A stretch of DNA of 64,000 nt from Ceratodon purpureus (Eukaryota > Streptophyta > Bryopsida > Pseudoditrichales > Ditrichaceae), in assembly GCA_014871385.1 (NCBI GenBank), contig CM026426.1, positions 88,224,886 to 88,288,885 of the forward strand. The letters run 5' to 3'. Each line of letters begins with the position of its first letter. Positions within the stretch are counted from its first letter, which is position 1. Below, one piece after another: positions 1 to 13,013 of this stretch. The position numbers and the translations under genes are program-made. The notes beneath the pieces were generated by a model. The model was not told the DNA's origin. It did not search any database and saw nothing but the letters and a program-made list of their open reading frames with translations.

Positions 1-76
1 GCGACCCTTTACTGGACACACAACAAGCTGAGTGCCCGACAGGAGCAGGTCAGCACACACCGGCTACTGCAACAAA

Positions 77-1066
77 ATGGACTCCGCAAGTCAAGACGAG
101 GGGCATCATGATAATAACGTACCCGTTGTGCAGCATGCTGACATTGAGGCGGAATTTGCCGAAGTCCCATATTCAGACTGCGTGCACTTCTTCGTCGATG
201 TTGATCCCACCGACCCCACGGCTGTAGACGAGGTCGTCAGGTTTGAGGCGACTACTGATACAGTAAGCTCCATCACGCAATTTTTGACACTGCCAACCGT
301 GGCATGCAGGGTTAATGCACGCAATAGAGACCCGATTGAGGACTTCAGTAAGTCCATAATGTTGACGTCGGATCAGTATATACAAGCAGCAGCTGCATTA
401 AAGGATACGAAAGCAGAGGCTGCCAGACAAAAAGAAGAAGGACGCGTTCAAAAAGAAGAGCGACGGAAACGGAAGGAAACTGAACGAGAGGAAGCTCGAG
501 TGGCGAAAGAAGCTCGGACGCTTGAAGTCGCCGAGGCCCGCGCCCACAAGTTTGCTGAACGAGAGGAAGCTCGTGCCCTCAAAGCTGCCTGCGCTGTGGA
601 GGTTGCATCGGCCAGAGCCGCGAAGGCTGCGGAAAGTGAGCAGGCGCAGAGGCTCAAGGCGGAGCTAGCTATAGCCGCTTCACAGGCACGGGCTCGCGTG
701 GAGTCTGAGCGGGCCCATGCAGCGGCAATCGAGCTCAGCGTCGCAACAGAGAGGGCCCAATTCCAGTCGACGAGGGCGGCGGAGACGGCACAAGGGCAAC
801 AAACTCAAAGCCAGCAGTTCCGTCAAATTCCCGATGAGCCCTACATCGAAGGGAGGAGCAGCAATCTCGCTCCAAACCTTACTAGACCGCATCAGCCGAT
901 CTTGAGGTTTGTCACTCGCGTATCATCTACGCTGCACTCGCCACCACAGGACCCACTCTTGTGGCGTACGCAGCAATTCCCACTCGTCAATCACCCAGTT
1001 TGGCCCTCACCAATCCCTCAAGCATCGCAGCACCCTCCGCTTGAATTCCGCAGAGGAATCCCATAG
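77..1066 (+). CDS. Hypothetical charged-helix protein, intronless
   Basis: I do not recognise this protein. The ATG at 77 gives 329 residues; the frame is open a further 15 codons upstream but without another ATG. The first ~110 residues look globular, with a hydrophobic/acidic stretch around 'HFFVDVDPTDP'. Residues ~110-240 are an almost uninterrupted run of K/E/R/A in heptad-like spacing, typical of a long coiled coil or single alpha helix. The C-terminal ~90 residues are Q/P/S rich and probably disordered. No enzyme motif, signal peptide or membrane segment is visible. The GC content is clearly higher than in the AT-rich spacer to the right, which supports coding. The window starts just upstream, so a 5' exon could be missing. 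It could be a host gene or a mobile-element accessory protein. Confidence 0.5.
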   Translation: MDSASQDEGHHDNNVPVVQHADIEAEFAEVPYSDCVHFFVDVDPTDPTAVDEVVRFEATTDTVSSITQFLTLPTVACRVNARNRDPIEDFSKSIMLTSDQYIQAAAALKDTKAEAARQKEEGRVQKEERRKRKETEREEARVAKEARTLEVAEARAHKFAEREEARALKAACAVEVASARAAKAAESEQAQRLKAELAIAASQARARVESERAHAAAIELSVATERAQFQSTRAAETAQGQQTQSQQFRQIPDEPYIEGRSSNLAPNLTRPHQPILRFVTRVSSTLHSPPQDPLLWRTQQFPLVNHPVWPSPIPQASQHPPLEFRRGIP

Positions 1067-3874
1067 AACTCACAATACGTGCCAGAAATTGACCGCGCAA
1101 GCGAGCAGAGGGGACGAGCCGCGAACACGGAGCAGAGCAGATTCGTTTGCGATGACCGTTGCTTGGGCGGGAGCGAAAGTTTGAGCGGGAGATTTGATCG
1201 TACCAGCACACTTCTGTTGAGCGTAGGGTTTCCCTCGCACAGGTTTAGGGTCCATGCACTAGGAGACTAGCTCCAGCGGTTCCCACTTTTGCTTTACCAG
1301 GTGGTCGACTTTAAGTACCACCCTGCACAGTCATGAGTATGATTTCTTACAGCCACTTGTGACATCTCTGCACGATTGGTGCCATTTTTAATTTTTGGTT
1401 TTCAGTATTTCCTTTACCAGCTTCTTGGGAGTCTATTGACTGTGTACTGGTTTTAGACCTCTTTTTGCTTCTAAAATTCATGGTAATTTCCATATTGCTC
1501 AAAAAAATTAAAAAAAATCTTCATACCTTCAGGACCTTATTTCTCTATGCAAGAAAAACAACCCCACTATTACACCTAAATTATGTAGGCAAAATCGCTT
1601 AAGTGATCGACAATGGGTGTCTCTACCTTAGTGTAGGTACAATGTCAGAATACGGAGTGGAGCCTCGACTACATGCACACTGGGGCAACTCCAGGAACAA
1701 GTAATCATAATAGTCATGATAGAGAGGGTTGATTTTCATGAAGTTTTGTCCATCCACGTCCAAAAACCAAAAAATTGAAAGGCAAAATAAAATGCAACCT
1801 GCTCTAAAATTGGTAAGCTCAAAACCAACTTGTTCATAGAAAGGTCAAGGTAAAATTAACCCTATCCAAAACAAGTTTTAAAATCAACATATCCGCCCCG
1901 CAATAGATAAGTCTTTTAAAATGTTGGCAAAATAATGATGGTAATTTGTTGGAGCATGTTGGAGCACCCTGAACTTGAGTGTGAAGAATTGGAGGCTAGA
2001 GCAACCATGGAGAGAAGGCAGGTTCTATGACTTTTGTTGATTTAATTTTTTTCAAATGAAAGAATATTTAAGTAATTATGGACAAAACGCTTAATACAAG
2101 ACAACTTAGGAGAACATTGTATCAACAATAAATGTGCATTTGATGTCTTTCATTTGAATTTTTCAGAAAAAAAAGTAAAATATATAATGAAAAATGCATT
2201 CTGCTTACAAGGAAATAAAATATTATGCGTGAATTGTATAAAAAAGATGAAAATTTGAACATCCACGTACCACTTTCACGGCTGATACCCTCAGCGAATG
2301 GCAGACCAAAAACCTTAAATCCTAAATTCTATATCTTAACCTTGAAAACCTACAGATTCTTGAAAAAATAAAGATACCCTCCGCAATTCAATTTGTGAAA
2401 TCAAAGGAGTTGAGAGAAAGCCGCAGTTGGCGAGCCGCCAAGAAGATGGCAATGTTGCACTTGTCTCATTTGTGACTAGTTCTCTGAGGGCTCCGCACAA
2501 CTCTCAAATCCTTCTTCCAAACACAAGAGTAGTCACGGTCATGAAGTCCTGAGTGGGTCGTAGTCTGCTAGCCGCCCACATGAAGAGCCTAGCCTAGTGT
2601 TCTTAACCTACATATTGCATTTATGTCCCTATTTTTATACAAGTGGAAAAAACTATTCACATTGATAGAATGTTACAAAATGTCGAATTAGAAATAGATA
2701 TAAGAAACAAATTTTCCATCCTGTATTACATTCATTGTTTGTCCTAAGCGGCGTTTGAAGGAGAACTTGTTCCTTCGACACTACACAAATTTGGGTAAGT
2801 TGTCCATCATATGCACTAGGCGTATGAGGTTTGCAAAACAGTCACCTTAAAAGTTATACTAGAACAAGATAAGCAAACAATGTAGATTATTTACCGTTAT
2901 GTAACTGTTTGCCTTACCGTTAAATAAATTCTAGCCAGCTTGCCGCTGACTACGGTAGAGAAGGTCCTAGTCGGCTAGATGGCACCGTGGAGAGCTTAGT
3001 CTAATGTACTCAACCTCATATTGCATTAACTGTCTGAATTAATATACATGTGGAGAGTAATATACACATCTACAAAATGGTATAGAATGCAAAAACAATA
3101 CCTGTAATCCTTGAAATCTAGGCATTTGTCCTCAGTTCTTGTTAACATATAATGCTCATTATATTGCAAAATCCAAAAAAATAAAAAAAAATCAAAAATC
3201 AAAAAATAAAAATAAAACATTGTTGATCATCTTGTTTAGTTTTGATTACAACACATCTAAAGTTAGTGAACAAATTACCCTGTTTATACTACATAGCACT
3301 GGATAAGAGGTTCTCTCCTTTCAAATGTGTACGGGTTTAGGCAAAGGGAAACGCTTAAAAGTAACACCAAAAAAGAATTATCAAATGGTGTGGGTTACTT
3401 TACTAAGTCAGTCACTTTCAGAACTTACAAAGTCTACACACGCTCAAATCCGACCTCAAATATCCCAGCTATGGCTACTCAAAGGTACAGCCCTCTAAAT
3501 GCCAAATAAGACTTCACATTGCCACTCCAACACCTCTAACTTGCTCCACAGTTCTCCAATTTGAGCAATTGAGGAGTTCATCTAATAGCCCTTGAGGAAA
3601 TCCATCCCAAAATTATAAGTATGCTTGTTTATGCAAAATAGTGCGTGCGGTATCAAGAGTAAAAGAGGCATCACGTTTTTCAAGGGCATCTTAAGGGCGG
3701 CACAAAAGTTAAAGTAGTTAGAAATTCAAAGATATGGAGATATAGAAGTGGTCAATTCATGACTACGCGAGTAATAGACCATATGTATTGTTGACTTCTT
3801 TTTAGATATTTGGCCATGGACCGGAGATTTTGAATACGTATATAATTTTGAAATCCTTATGAGTAAGCATGTAA
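1067..3874. other. AT-rich spacer, no gene seen
   Basis: No supportable coding region. Two stretches near 2560-2700 and 2945-3080 are diverged copies of each other: both run from a 'gctag..' block through 'cctca/acatattgcatt' into an AT-rich tail. Everything else is non-repetitive AT-rich sequence. Confidence 0.5.
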
Positions 3875-4030
3875 ATTTTGAACAAGTAAATTTAAATTCA
3901 ATTTTTGAACAAACAAATTTAATTTCAATTCTTGAACAAGTGAATCTAAATTCAATTGTGGTACAAGTAAATCTAAATTCAAGTCTTGAACAAGTAAATC
4001 TAAATTCAATTCTTGAACAAGTAAATATTA
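3875..4030. repeat. 30-bp tandem repeat, about five units
   Basis: The unit is based on 'ttgaacaagtaaatctaaat' plus 'tcaattc', repeated about five times with substitutions. Because 30 is a multiple of three and the unit lacks stops in one frame on each strand, both strands show a 60-107 codon ORF here; these are repeat artefacts. Confidence 0.75.
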
Positions 4031-6845
4031 AGTACTTAGCATAAGTCACATATGGATTTGAATAAAGTTTAGAGCTTCTTGTAAAATGTATCCATTAAAA
4101 ATTGAAGATTGAAAATGAAAAATTAAAAATAAAAAATGAAGATTAAAAATCATAGGTTCAAGATTAAAAATTATAGATTCAAGATTAAAAATCTTAAACT
4201 AAAAATTAAAAATCACATATTGAAGGTTGACATTATTTTTTTGCCAAAATTAAAAAATTAAGATCATAAATTCAAAAAATGAAGATTAATTACATTTTGT
4301 TATATTCAAACTACACAACTCTTCATATGAAAAGAATCTTAAGAACACACTCATTTGTTTGAAATAATATTTAGTAATAAATCAATTGTAAAATAATGCA
4401 ATCATCCATTATATATAGTTTGTAAAATTACAAAGACAATTTATTGTTGAAATAAAAAATTTACTAAGGAGCTTGGATGGGTGGTTGAGAAGGGGATGAG
4501 GGGTGGTTAATAGGGCCTCAGATGGGATGGGGGAATTGATGTATGAAGGTGGAGTGATGTGCATGTGGAAGGACTGCACACGTGGCGTTTACCGGATGAA
4601 GACACTGGTCCCAAATGACTGATATCTGTGAATGACTCGGCGGGTGTAATAGGATGCTGGTCTGTCACTTTTGTGTCTTACCGGTCTTGAATGACTCCTC
4701 AGCAAGTCATTTCTTACGTCTTTTAAGTCTAGTTTTCTACTAGTGTGTGTTAAATGATTTTGAGAATGCGTCAGCATTACAAAGCATTGAAACTCTTGGC
4801 TCTAGAACTCGACAAGAAAAGAGATCCACTGTTTGGGGCGAAGCTCCTGATGGTCGCCATAAAAGACGTCGAATTCAAACCTCATAAAAATTGTGAGTGC
4901 AAATTCTTATTATCTGACTTATAATGCCTTTATGCTGGGCTAATCTGTTATTTTTACATCGATAATAGACACTATGAGAAATTATCATACAACATCTTCG
5001 AAGTTGTGAAGCACATATGTTTCTCATGTGTACTAATTGTACCCAACTTTTTATTTTTTATTTTTTCAATTGTATGGTTTTTTTTCCTAGTTTTTTTTTT
5101 TCCATTTTGCAGTGTAAATGTTTAAAAACAAAAAAACATATTGCATAGTTAACAAATAAGGTAGTAATGTGTAATCCTTTGAGAAGTGTTTACTGCATCA
5201 TAAAAACTGTTACCTAGATAAGATTGTTGTAGAAACAAGATGACTATTTGACAAAACTTCAACAACAAATAGATTTCATATACAATTCTATAATAAGGAG
5301 ACTTTTCCTCCTGACAATATGTTGCAATTACAAGTTCAAGCAGTGCAGCATGGAGACATAAATTTCTATAACATACTACTTTTATCATATTATATTTCTC
5401 ATTTAACCTACCAGATTCCCAATGTCCTTTTGTTTTTGCAGAGAATGTATGAAGTCTTAAGAGTGAGTGAGAGCCGATGTTTTGCGTTTGGAAAGTGAAT
5501 TCTGGAACATAATTGAAAACGACGAATCGTTGAGCGGGATTTGTTTTCACGTCTATCATTATCTCCCATTTTTTTGTGAGCATAGTGTTATCTATTGAAG
5601 CCATCTAGAAATATTCTCAATAACTGCGTTCAACAAAGAATCAGTATTTACAAATTTTGAATTATAAGTAGGTGTTTTATTTCTTAATTGGTATAAGACA
5701 TTCGTATGAGTATCATAGTCTTAAGTAACATCCTCTTTTTATTACAATACGAGATTCAGTATTCCCGGATTTCATTTCATTTCATAGCTCTGTTCCATGT
5801 TCTAAATTTTTTTACATAAGAGCATTTCCAAAGGTCGAAGCCGGATATGCTTATTAGGAATTTCATAACCTCTTCTTAATCACAACTACTACTTGTTGTA
5901 ATTGTTCTGGTGCAAAACAAAATACTTTCTAACATATCCATTTTGTCGTTTATTTAGGATCTACTCCGCGTATACCATGTTCGATTCATCATTACATTGG
6001 TATCCTGTGATGTTGAGGGATATCTTCTCCAGATCGGAATCAAATTATAGGCAAACCAAATTGTCACTAATCAATCATGCCAAAGTGGAGTGGAGAGATT
6101 GTCCCTTGTCCACTCTGGAGGTACATCTAGACCATCAACCCTACATAGAGTCATTTAATCGTAGCCACTACTCACCTATAAATGTCTTCTAGGTCACTAA
6201 GTTGTCAATCACCGTAGTCTTAATCAAGTGGGAACCTTGAATCGCGATACGTGTCCACTAGTTCACAGTGTGAAACAAGTTCAAGATACGAGACCTTAAA
6301 TTCCGTGAGTCGTGCATTTCAAGTCTATCACCATTGCTATAAAAGGATCGCACGAAGGATCTCTTTGCGAGTGTTTTGTTGCATTAGAAACAATTTCGGC
6401 TCATGGGAGGGCCCTATAAGGCGGGTCCGGGCAGCACATATTAGTTGACTTATAGGGCGGGCAGTGTGCTTTGAGGGACGGGCAGCTCCCAATGTGTCAG
6501 CATCCGCATGCTCTGAAACAAATGATGGATGGGTTAGTTCTGGGCCGTGGGCTTACATGGAGTCACCCGTGGCCAATGCTGCGAGGAGATAGGGTCATGG
6601 TCATGATGGGGTTGGAAATAAAGAAATGTGTAAACAAAGAATATAGTGTGCGGAGCTTTAGGGACAGACTGGCGGCAAATCCAGGTGTATGAGCCAACTG
6701 TGCCGATTTGGGCGGGAGAGCTTGTGGAGGGGGTAGCTCGCGTGGACTAGTTCAGACCGTTATGAACGTCATTCAGCAGGGGGCGCTAGTTTGCTGCATG
6801 AATTGTGAAGCGAGGTTGAGTGTGAGTAGTAGTTGATTTAGCAGG
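4031..6845. other. AT-rich spacer
   Basis: 4090-4290 is a low-complexity block built on 'agattaaaaat'. From about 6400 GC rises towards the next gene and is probably its promoter and 5' UTR. Short ORFs near 5149-5604 and 5902-6448 have no recognisable content. Confidence 0.4.
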
Positions 6846-9800
6846 ATGGCCTTGAGAGATGTGACGAATATAGTGCCTGGTAATCATGCAGTGCAGATTT
6901 CGATGGACAAGAAATATACTCCGGTCATTTGGAAGGGGAGGATAATTGAAGAGCAAGTGAGTCGTTCTAGTTTCCCTACACGGAGAGCAGCAGGCGAAAC
7001 ACATATTGATCTGTGGGTTGATGGGAGCTTGTACCCGCCAGATCCTGCGACCAATTCTCCGCCGGAATTCAAGACTACCAAACAATATTTAGAGTTCCTG
7101 TGCCATGGTGAGAGTGGAATGTTGGGTTATACAAAGCGCCTAAAGATTGCTAGTTTGAACAGTGATGGAAGCACGCGGTGGAGGCCAATGGCTGAATCAT
7201 TGCAGAGTACCGTCACATTGTTAGAAGAAAGAGTGAGAGGCTACGAGAATGAGATACAGCAGCTGCGAAGTCAATGTAATCAACTCCACGTAGAAATGAG
7301 GACCATGTCCACTGCTGAAGCATGTCACATAGAGGAACGTCAGCAGCTAGAAAGTAATGTGAAAACACTGGAGTCCGCAGTCTTAGAGTTGAAGGTGTTG
7401 CTAACTCAATCGGAAAGTACTGTGGGGGCAGAGGGCTTACGATGCCAAGAGGAGGTGCGGGTGCTCCAAAAGAAACTTAAAAAATGCCAAGCTGATTATG
7501 ATAGGGTCGGAAAAAAATGTAGGTCGATGGTGAAGACCCCTCTTGGTTATTGGGAACGGGTCCGGAAGAGAATGAAGAGCCTACACGAGCTTGCGAGTGG
7601 GTCAGGACATGCTAAGCGTCGCAGGACCATGGTGAGAGCACAATTACAACCATCTATCGTTGAGAGCGTGCAAACGAGTAATAGACTTGGCGGGTCCAGG
7701 AAACGGCTGATGGGAGATTCATGTGCTCAAGGTGTAACTGCTGCAGCCGTTGCCAGCATGCTATCTCAAGGTGAAGCAAATGCGCTTATTGACCAACCCA
7801 GAATGAGCCAAGCAAGCGCCGGTGTAGCGAAGAAGGTTCTCCAGAAGATTGGCGACAGTGTGGGGCCTGATGCCATGCTGGACGCATGTGATGGAGCAGG
7901 GGTGACTCATCGAGGATACAAGGCGATCTATCGAACACTGAAGAACCGGATTGGGTTGATTGGTCCTGGTATGACCGCGAGCATTTTGCCTGCTCCACAT
8001 CGACTAGCTAGTTTGCGACAAGATATGAATGCTAAGTTGCCTCAATTCATCGGCGAGTACTACAATATTGAGGGTAGACGTGTGATTCCAGCAGTTCGTC
8101 AAGGGAAGAAGGAGATAACGCCAGCAAAGGAGGTCATCCTTCATAGCAAGAATAATTTGTTTGTGGACCTCAAAGTTGTTCAACGATCTATGGTTCTATT
8201 TTACAACATCACTGTTGAAGGTACTTTGCTGCGTCAACTCAACTTAGCTGTTCATTCATTTCAACGTATAGATTCTGCCATTTCCATATTTGCAGTGCTG
8301 CCCAGTTGTAGATAAGTAGAAGTTGACTTACCAACAGTAGAGAGGGTCTTGTTGTTCTAATTTTATGATTTATAAGGTATGTGATTATGAAATGCATGAG
8401 TCAATGTGTGTAAAGGGATATAAAGCAACATTTAAAATTTAAATATCAGATTATTCAATTACTTTGTAGTCATGCTTTTGCATTACTATTGAAAAAGTGA
8501 AATGAAAAAATTTTAATGTAAACTTCTGACAGTGCTTCAGAGTGTTGGAGAGTGCAATGGTGGACCGCTTATCTTTGTGCTGAAGCTGGACGAAGCGGAA
8601 GTTCAACAGGGCAAGAAATACGAGCGTGTCAGCTTAACGTTGATGAACCGGGCACTCGATCCAGCGATCCAGAAGAATGATGACAGATATTTCTCAGTGC
8701 AGTCAGAGCAGGAGATATGGCCAATTGCATGCTTCCAAGTCGTTAAGGAGTCATTTGATGTGCTTGACTGGGTTTTTAAAAAAACCAAGTTCCCAGAGGT
8801 AATAGAAGCACAGAGCAATGGTCAAGAGTTGTGTGGGGATGGTGTTGGATTTTTCATCGTGGAATGGCACATGAGTGCAGACATGAAAACTATCAAGTGC
8901 ATGCACGGACTTCAGCATGGCCCCTCCAGCAAAATGAACTGCATTTATTGTGAACAGGTTAGAGAGCAACCGAAGAAGTGTGCCAATGCTTCAGCGGCAC
9001 ATCGTGAGCATGCAAGTCGAGAGAAAGGTAAGTGGCAGGGTGGACTATTTGCAAGCGGAATCCAAGGAGAACCATGTGATGCCGCTACTCACCCTCGGTG
9101 GAAAATGGTGCTGCCAATTCCTCTATCAAGAACACACATGTGTACCATGCATGCACAGGTTCGCATGGTAGAGAAATTGCTTCATCTCCATTTCATTTTT
9201 GTATGGAACATGCAAAACGAAGAGAGGAGGGCCGTGGCGATTGAGTCTATGGAGAAGTCTTTGTCTGCTATTGGGGTGGAGGGAGGGAATTGCCAACTGA
9301 GGTAGGACAAAAAACTGTCTGGTAAAGCAGGTAACGTCGTGATGAAGCCGAGCTTGAGCGGAGTAGTAGCAAGCAGGCTTTTCCAGCCTAGCTCTTGGTC
9401 AAATCAGGATAGGGCATGGAAAGATGTGGTCATGTCCAAGAATAACCACCTGGAGAATGGTCAAGCACGAAGGAACCGTTTTCAGGTGTGGGAAGCCTTG
9501 GAAGAACTACAACCATACCTCACTGGGCTTGTGCTAACAGCGGAGCAACGAGGAGCTTGGAAGGCGAAGCTCGATCAATTTGGAAAGGCTTTCTTAAAAT
9601 CATTCGGAGAAAACCATGTTACACACTACATGGTGAGTTGGAGGTTGATGTGGACGTCGTGATTTCTTTCTACTATGGATATGTGGAGCGAGGGGTCCCA
9701 GTCAAGTTTTGCTTGAAGCAAGGCTATGGTTAAACATTTGACGGCGTTACTTGCTATATTGATTGGTTATGCAGCACGTAATTGTGTGGCATGGAGCATG

Positions 9801-10347
9801 GTTTGTGGAGAAATATGGATCCTTGTCGGTCTGGAGCTGCCAAGGGATGGAGAAGTCGCATCATGCTGCAAAGGCGGCTAGTCAAGCACATACGCAGCAT
9901 GGAGGTACGAAGGATCGAACAAGTATCATAGTGCAACAATATCAACATTGGTACAGGAATATTCAGCATAGATATGCTAGGAAGATGGCACAGCAATCAA
10001 CGGCAAGTGCCTGTTCTGCTGCGGAAGCCAGCCACGTTGCGGAGGAGGCTCAACGTCGACGTAGGGCGTGGACCAGTTCTGGAGCTGCAGCAAGGCTCAG
10101 TGAGTGGCGCGAAGGACGTGTGCGGCAAGGACGGAGGTGGGTGCCAATTGCCGAAACAAATATCCGTCAAGACGGCCTAGACACAGGTGACACTATTGAT
10201 ACAACACCTGCGGCTTCGACGGAAGATCATATTGCATCACAATGGGAGGATGAAGATGGTCCAAGTAGGACAGTAGAGTATGCGGGGAGTACAGAAGAGA
10301 GTCAAGAAACAGAGTACGGTGAAGACCATGTTACGAATATTAATTAG
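6846..10347 (+). pseudogene. Transposase-like gene, three exons, one in-frame stop
   Basis: Proposed exons are 6846-8220, 8533-9632 and 9775-10347. The introns (8221-8532, 9633-9774) have GT...AG ends and both junctions keep phase. Exon 1 starts at an ATG in good context and encodes ~120 N-terminal residues, a coiled coil (~120-225), a basic patch, then a helical region. Exon 2 carries motifs I associate with a DDE-type transposase-like family common in animals and scattered in plants: 'LKLDEA', then a 'SADMK...GL...C.YC' block, then 'HPRW...MCTMHAQVRMVEKLL'. Exons 2 and 3 splice to 'THYMH..VWH...EKYGSL', followed by 'SCQGMEK' and 'HTQHGG'. An acidic S/T-rich tail ends the protein. One TAG at 9303-9305 interrupts an otherwise open exon 2, so the copy is probably dead. 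No terminal inverted repeats were found around it. The superfamily is not certain. Confidence 0.6.
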
Positions 10348-10700
10348 CTGGTCTATATTTCCAATGCGCACATAATTTTTCCTTACTTTAACGTGCATGG
10401 TATAGAAATTCAGAAACGGTGGGAATTATAAAAACAAGGTGTACTTTGCTCGTCCTCCTAGATCCTAGAAGTCACATGTGACAATTTAAGCATCCAATCA
10501 AGCTTATAATTTGCAGCACATTGTAGCCGTTGTTGTTCGTTCCCAAAAAACCCATATATACCGTATTAGTTTTTTTTGCAAATTGTGAACAAACATTAGT
10601 TTGCATGGGCGTTGTCGTTGTCTTTCCGTAACAGAAGACGTCGTGGAAGTTTACATGGGCGTCGCCGTTGTTCTCGTTTTTGCAATAACATGTACATAGG
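10348..10700. other. Spacer between convergent genes
   Basis: Separates the 3' ends of the transposase-like gene (+) and family copy A (-). It holds a short duplication ('catgggcgt.g.cgttgt' twice near 10603 and 10656). No RING-coding sequence for copy A is visible on the minus strand. Confidence 0.4.
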
Positions 10701-13013
10701 TCAAGTCTGCGTCTTTGCATCAAGCATTGTAGCATTCTGAACTGGGCTCGGTGTAGAAAGTCTGAGTGATTGCTGGCGTGCTTGTGCAACCTTTGCTTGA
10801 GCATGAGTCAACGCTTCAACCGCCGCGTGGTGTGCTGCACCCTGTGTTGCCCAGGTGGACTCGAGCTTCAGCACCTCCTCCCGAAAAGTGGCGTCTGCTG
10901 CTCGCAACAAATCAAGGTCAGTGGCCAACGACTTCACCTCGGCAGCCTTCTTTGCGTAGTCGGCAAGTGGAGCGCCCTTGCGTAGGAGTTGCTTTGCCTC
11001 CTTTGATGGTGCAAGATAAGCTGCATGAAGCGCAACTGAGGCCTCGTCGTCTTCCTCACGCAATTTCTCCAAAGCAGCATGGTGCCTTATCCGTGTCTCC
11101 TTCAAAGGCGCTTCTGTCTTAGCGACCTCCTTTGCCGCCGCTGACTCCTCCTCATGTGCGTCAGCAAGTGCGTTTGGAGTCTGCGTCCATTTGTTGCAGG
11201 TAATTGCTGTTTTGCAAACATTGATGTTAGTAGGTCTTGATGAACTAATTGTACGTGGTGAGTACGTAGATTCTCTAGAGAAGAAAACGCCCCATAAACT
11301 AGAGGCAGTGTTTTAGATTTGAGCTCGTGATATTCCACCCTCATTTTTAGCAAACTGCAAAGTCGTTAAATATCAAAACAAAGAAACACTCTTCTGAAGT
11401 AATTATGAAGGCACAAGTCAGAAATGATTAAGCGAACGCCGACATCTATCTTTCTTTTTTTTACTAAAAACATTGCAAAGTTGGTCGAGTATCATTCAAT
11501 AGAAGAACATTGAAGACTGAAGTTGAGGGACTCTGCATTTTTTACTTCTTTCCACAAATTGCCGACATTTCCAATGTGCTAAAAAATATAACTACTTCCC
11601 AATCTGCCAACACGAACTTCTCAACGCTATGTATTACTTTTGAGAAATTTCAAAATAAATCCCACTCCGGGTATCAGAGTGGTCTCACGATTCATACAAG
11701 ACACGCCTTGTATGAATCAACAAAACAGTCCGCAAATAATAGTGGTTAGGAATCGAACAGACTCCATAGGAATTGCAAATTACTACTAACAGTTACCAGA
11801 CGGTGACTTTGAGGATGATCAATTTAGACCTATGACTCACTCCACTTGAACATACCAAAAATTGAAATAGCCGAGGCCAGAAGATCGTTCTGCTCTACTC
11901 TAACATTCTTCATATTACAAACTCTTCTAAAATAAATCAAAGTCTGGGATAGAATTTGTTAATTCTGATCTTATCCTTAATCACGTGACTTGTAAATAAT
12001 AGATTGAGAAGTTGTTCCTGTACATTTATCTTGATTACGTAGGAATCATTCCCAACACTGTTCAGACTGGACGAGACAGTGAAAGGATGAAACCAAAAAA
12101 ACCAATTTGACAGAACTTTCACGAAACCTTAGAAGTAAAGAGCATCGTCGATACAGAGTGGAAAAAGAAAGACAGAAAACGAGAAACATTTAAGCATATA
12201 ACATAAAGACTCAAAACAGGTCCTCCCAAATTATAGATGAAAGTGGAATGTTACAAAGTGGAATAAAGCAAAGGCAACTGAAGAACCGGAAGTGGATGCC
12301 CCAAGGTCGAGGTTCACCGCTACTGTGCTCCCGCACGACAATTGTGCAATGATTTTGCACAATCCTTTGACTTGGCAGCGCGTCGCCACCGGCCCAAGCT
12401 TTAGGGGATTGTGGCGCTGATTCTTCTGTCGAAGCGCCATGCGTGACATTGCTTCCGCAAGCCAATTCACAGGTAAACCATAGACAAAAGTAGCGTAGCA
12501 CGCCCTCAAGAATCGGAGAGAATAGTACGAATTGTCAGGCTTGTTCCCGTAGACTTTGAAGTACTGGATCGCAAATTGCTTTCGCTCAACAAGATTTGTA
12601 CACCTCGAGATCTCGTACCGGTTTGGTTGACCACCTGGCCTCCACACAGCTACAATCTGCTCTTCGGTGATGAAGGGATAGGCCTTCGGCAAAAGCGTAA
12701 GCAACAGACCTTCGGAGCAGAGGCCCACCTGAGACATGAAGAACTTAGGGTCGTAACGCGCCTCACGCCCAAGCAGCATTGGTGCTGCAGCCACCATGCG
12801 ATGACGAAGTTCGGGGAGGATTCCAGACAGATCAAACGGTTCATCAAACTCCTCCATTGTCACTGCCCGCCCGTTCGCTGGCTCGATGTTACTGCCGTCT
12901 GAAGAGGAGCCATCGGAAGCATATTGCGATGGAGAACCATGAGGAGTCGGGGGTGGGCTGCGGCTTGGCTTCCGCTTGGCGCGCTTCGCCATCTTCTTGG
13001 AACGCAACGTCAT
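10701..13013 (-). CDS. RING-family copy A, RING finger missing
   Basis: Exon 1 starts at the ATG at 13013 and reads a basic, S/P-rich head, then the shared N-terminal domain: 'FDLSGI', 'LLGREARYD..FF', 'QVGLC', 'KVYGNKPDN.YYS.RFL', 'NPLKLGP...CQV.GLC'. Similarity to copies B and C stops near 12330. Coding resumes near 11180 (likely acceptor 'gacgcag') with an A/E/K-rich coiled coil aligning with B and C, including 'LRKGAPLADY', against 'FQSGTPADY' in C. This implies a ~1.1-kb intron. The frame ends at 10701 without the C-terminal finger present in B-D. It may be a C-terminally truncated gene or a pseudogene. The uninterrupted 'CAGGTGGG' at the position of the copy C intron matters for the intron-gain finding. 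Function unknown. Confidence 0.5.

Noticed and set aside
3726..4049. 107-codon and 61-codon ORFs on opposite strands
   Set aside because: Both come from a 30-bp repeat without stops; no independent coding evidence.
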